Assembly: GCA_946183715.1 (NCBI GenBank)
Contig: CAMHDB010000014.1
Span: 1-15,172 of the forward strand
DNA: 15,172 nucleotides
From: an uncultured Oscillibacter sp.
Lineage (GTDB): Bacteria > Bacillota > Clostridia > Oscillospirales > Oscillospiraceae
Direction: 5' to 3'
Below the pieces are notes generated by a model that was not told where the DNA came from, made no database searches, and was given only the letters and a program-made list of their open reading frames with translations. The position numbers and the translations under genes were made by a program. This document shows, piece after piece, positions 13,249 through 15,172 of this stretch (the first letter of the stretch is position 1; each line of letters starts with the position of its first letter).

Positions 13249-15171
13249 ATGCGCCTGATAGAACTGTTCAGCCGGAGCGCGACGGCCCTGAACGTCAAGG
13301 CCGCCAACAAGGCCGAACTCATCGACCGACTGGTAGACCTGCAATTCACGCACGGCAACATTACCGACAAGGACGCCTACACGGAAGCCATTTTCGCCCG
13401 TGAGGAGGAGTATTCCACCTATGTCGGCAACGGAATCGTGGTTCCGCACGCGAAAACGAACGTGGTCACGGCGCCCAGTCTGGCGGTGGCTCGCACCGCC
13501 GAGAGGATTCAGTACAACCCCGACGACGACGAAAAGAGCGACCTGTTCTTTATGATTGCCGCGCCCATGAATGGCAGTCTCCACGTCGACATGCTCGCGC
13601 GGCTCATGAACCTGCTCGCCGAGGAGGATTTCGTAGAAAAACTCCGCTCCGCGAAAACGGAGGAAGAGTTCCTCGACATGCTCGACAAGGCCGAACAGGA
13701 GCATTTCGGGAGCGAGAGCTTTACCGAACAGGAAGCGGCGGCGCGCGGTTCGGCGGTGGGCGGATACCGCATTCTGGCGGTCACGGCCTGCCCGACGGGT
13801 ATCGCGCACACGTACATGGCCGCGACGAACCTTGAAAAGGCCGGTACCGAAATGGGATTGCCGACGAAAGTCGAGACGAACGGCTCCGGCGGCGCCAAAA
13901 ACATCCTGACGGCGGAGGAAATCGCCCGTTGCGACGGTATCATCGTGGCCGCCGACAAAAACGTCGAAATGGCCCGCTTCGACGGAAAACCCGTCGTCAT
14001 TACGCGCGTCGCGGACGGCATCCACAAGCCCAAGGAACTCATTCAGACTATCCTCGACGGCAAGGCCCCGATTTACCACTCGGCGGAAGGCGCGTCGGCG
14101 TCGGCGGCAAGCGCCGGGGATTCCGTGGGAAGCGCCTTCTACAAGCACCTCATGAACGGCGTCTCGCATATGCTCCCGTTCGTGGTCGGCGGCGGAATCA
14201 TGATTGCGCTGGCCTTCCTGCTCGACGATTACAGCATTGACCCGTCCAACTTCGGCACCAATACCCCCCTCGCGGCGTTCTTTAAGACCGTCGGCGGAGA
14301 GGCTTTCGGCTTCATGCTCCCCGTACTCGCGGGCTTTATCGCGATGTCCATGGCCGACAGGCCCGGTCTGGCCGTCGGCTTTACGGGCGGCGCGCTGGCC
14401 GTCAGCGGCGTGTCGTTTACGAGTATCTTCGGCGACGCCCCCGCCGTGTCGGGCGGATTCCTCGCGGCCTTACTCGCCGGGTTTGTGTCCGGCTTCGTGG
14501 TGAGCTGGCTCAAGAAAACCACCGAAAAACTCCCGCAGGCCCTCGACGGTATCCGCCCGATGTTGATTTACCCCCTCGGCGGTATCTTCATTGTCGGCGT
14601 GGTGATGTGCGCGGTCAACCCCGTCATGGGCGCGCTCAATACCGGGCTGTCCAATCTGCTCAACTCCATGGGCGGTTCATCCAAACTCCTCCTCGGCGCG
14701 GTCGTCGGCGGTATGATGAGTATCGACATGGGCGGGCCGTTCAATAAGGCGTCCTACGCGTTCGGAATCGCGGCGCTGTCCAACGGCAACTACGACATCA
14801 TGGCGGCGGTCATGGTCGGCGGCATGGTGCCCCCGATTGCCATTGCCATCTCGACGACGTTCTTCCCCAAAAAGTGGACGGCGGAGGAGCGCAACAACGG
14901 CTTCGTCAACTACATCATGGGCCTGTGCTTCATCTCGGAGGGCGCGATTCCCTACGCCGCCGCCGACCCCGGACGCGTGATTCCGTCCTGTATTGCCGGC
15001 TCGGCGGTGTCGGGCGCGCTGTCGATGTTGTTCGGCTGTACGCTCATGGCCCCGCACGGCGGGATTTTCGTCTTCCCCACCGTGGGCAACCCGATTATGT
15101 ATATTGTCGCTCTGCTGATAGGCTCCGCCGTCGGCGCGGCGATTCTCACGGCCCTGAAAAAGGACAGGTAA
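13249..15171 (+). CDS. fruA: PTS fructose transporter subunit IIABC
   Basis: This permease takes up fructose and delivers fructose-1-phosphate using phosphate from HPr. The 640 residues hold three domains in the order A-B-C. EIIA (about 1-150) has its phospho-accepting His67 in GIVVPHAKT. EIIB (about 175-275) has its phospho-Cys181 in VTACPTGIAHTYMAA. EIIC (about 300-640) has multiple membrane helices, with GGGIMIALAF, SIDMGGPFNKASYAFG and the conserved SEGAIPYAAADP. ATG 13249 follows AAAGGAG (13234-13240) by 8 nt. The stop TAA is the second-last codon position of the window, so any terminator lies outside. A short hairpin (ACGGG-TTCG-CCCGT, 13190-13203) sits in the 71-nt gap after fruK. Mannitol or 2-O-mannosylglycerate permeases share the layout, but fruK next to it favours fructose. 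Confidence 0.95.
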   Translation: MRLIELFSRSATALNVKAANKAELIDRLVDLQFTHGNITDKDAYTEAIFAREEEYSTYVGNGIVVPHAKTNVVTAPSLAVARTAERIQYNPDDDEKSDLFFMIAAPMNGSLHVDMLARLMNLLAEEDFVEKLRSAKTEEEFLDMLDKAEQEHFGSESFTEQEAAARGSAVGGYRILAVTACPTGIAHTYMAATNLEKAGTEMGLPTKVETNGSGGAKNILTAEEIARCDGIIVAADKNVEMARFDGKPVVITRVADGIHKPKELIQTILDGKAPIYHSAEGASASAASAGDSVGSAFYKHLMNGVSHMLPFVVGGGIMIALAFLLDDYSIDPSNFGTNTPLAAFFKTVGGEAFGFMLPVLAGFIAMSMADRPGLAVGFTGGALAVSGVSFTSIFGDAPAVSGGFLAALLAGFVSGFVVSWLKKTTEKLPQALDGIRPMLIYPLGGIFIVGVVMCAVNPVMGALNTGLSNLLNSMGGSSKLLLGAVVGGMMSIDMGGPFNKASYAFGIAALSNGNYDIMAAVMVGGMVPPIAIAISTTFFPKKWTAEERNNGFVNYIMGLCFISEGAIPYAAADPGRVIPSCIAGSAVSGALSMLFGCTLMAPHGGIFVFPTVGNPIMYIVALLIGSAVGAAILTALKKDR

Positions 15172-15172
15172 T

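Overview
This window looks like chromosome from a fairly GC-rich Gram-positive anaerobe of the Clostridia, plausibly the Oscillospiraceae/Oscillospirales. The reasons are a T-box leader on a leucine operon, a fused EIIABC fructose permease, strong AAGGAGG ribosome binding sites, a lipobox lipoprotein and roughly 60% G+C. The taxonomic placement is inference. No mobile element, CRISPR array, tRNA or rRNA gene was seen.

Layout. (a) Positions 1-1007 hold the 3' part of an NhaC-type Na+/H+ antiporter gene with an unusual acidic cytosolic tail, followed by a hairpin terminator. (b) Positions 1069-3744 encode an 891-residue lipoprotein of unknown function. (c) Positions 3772-8797 are a complete leucine operon: sigma-A-type promoter, T-box riboswitch with terminator and antiterminator, then leuA, leuC, leuD and leuB. 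(d) Positions 8808-8872 carry a 22-bp palindrome and a hairpin that can end transcription from both sides. (e) Positions 12118-8878 on the minus strand are a two-gene unit. The first gene encodes a membrane-anchored extracellular protein with a Pro/Ala/Thr tail. The second encodes a FUSC-type membrane domain fused to a HAD-like domain that has lost its catalytic motif. (f) Positions 12275-15171 on the plus strand are a fructose operon: 1-phosphofructokinase and the EIIABC fructose permease.

How they work together. LeuA, LeuC/LeuD and LeuB carry 2-ketoisovalerate to 2-ketoisocaproate, the precursor of leucine, and the T-box should open the operon when tRNA-Leu is uncharged. FruA imports fructose as fructose-1-phosphate and FruK makes fructose-1,6-bisphosphate from it. 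The envelope pair (e) diverges from the fru operon across a 156-bp region. Its two promoters are mirror images around one axis at position 12204 and share the same 11-nt block just after each -35 box. That suggests joint control of fructose uptake and the envelope genes.

Most notable observations: the dyad-symmetric divergent promoter region; the FUSC plus pseudo-HAD fusion; and near-complete absence of GATC in 15 kb (one site found by eye), visible in the choice of isoleucine codons. I see no clear defence or biosynthetic system of a new type.
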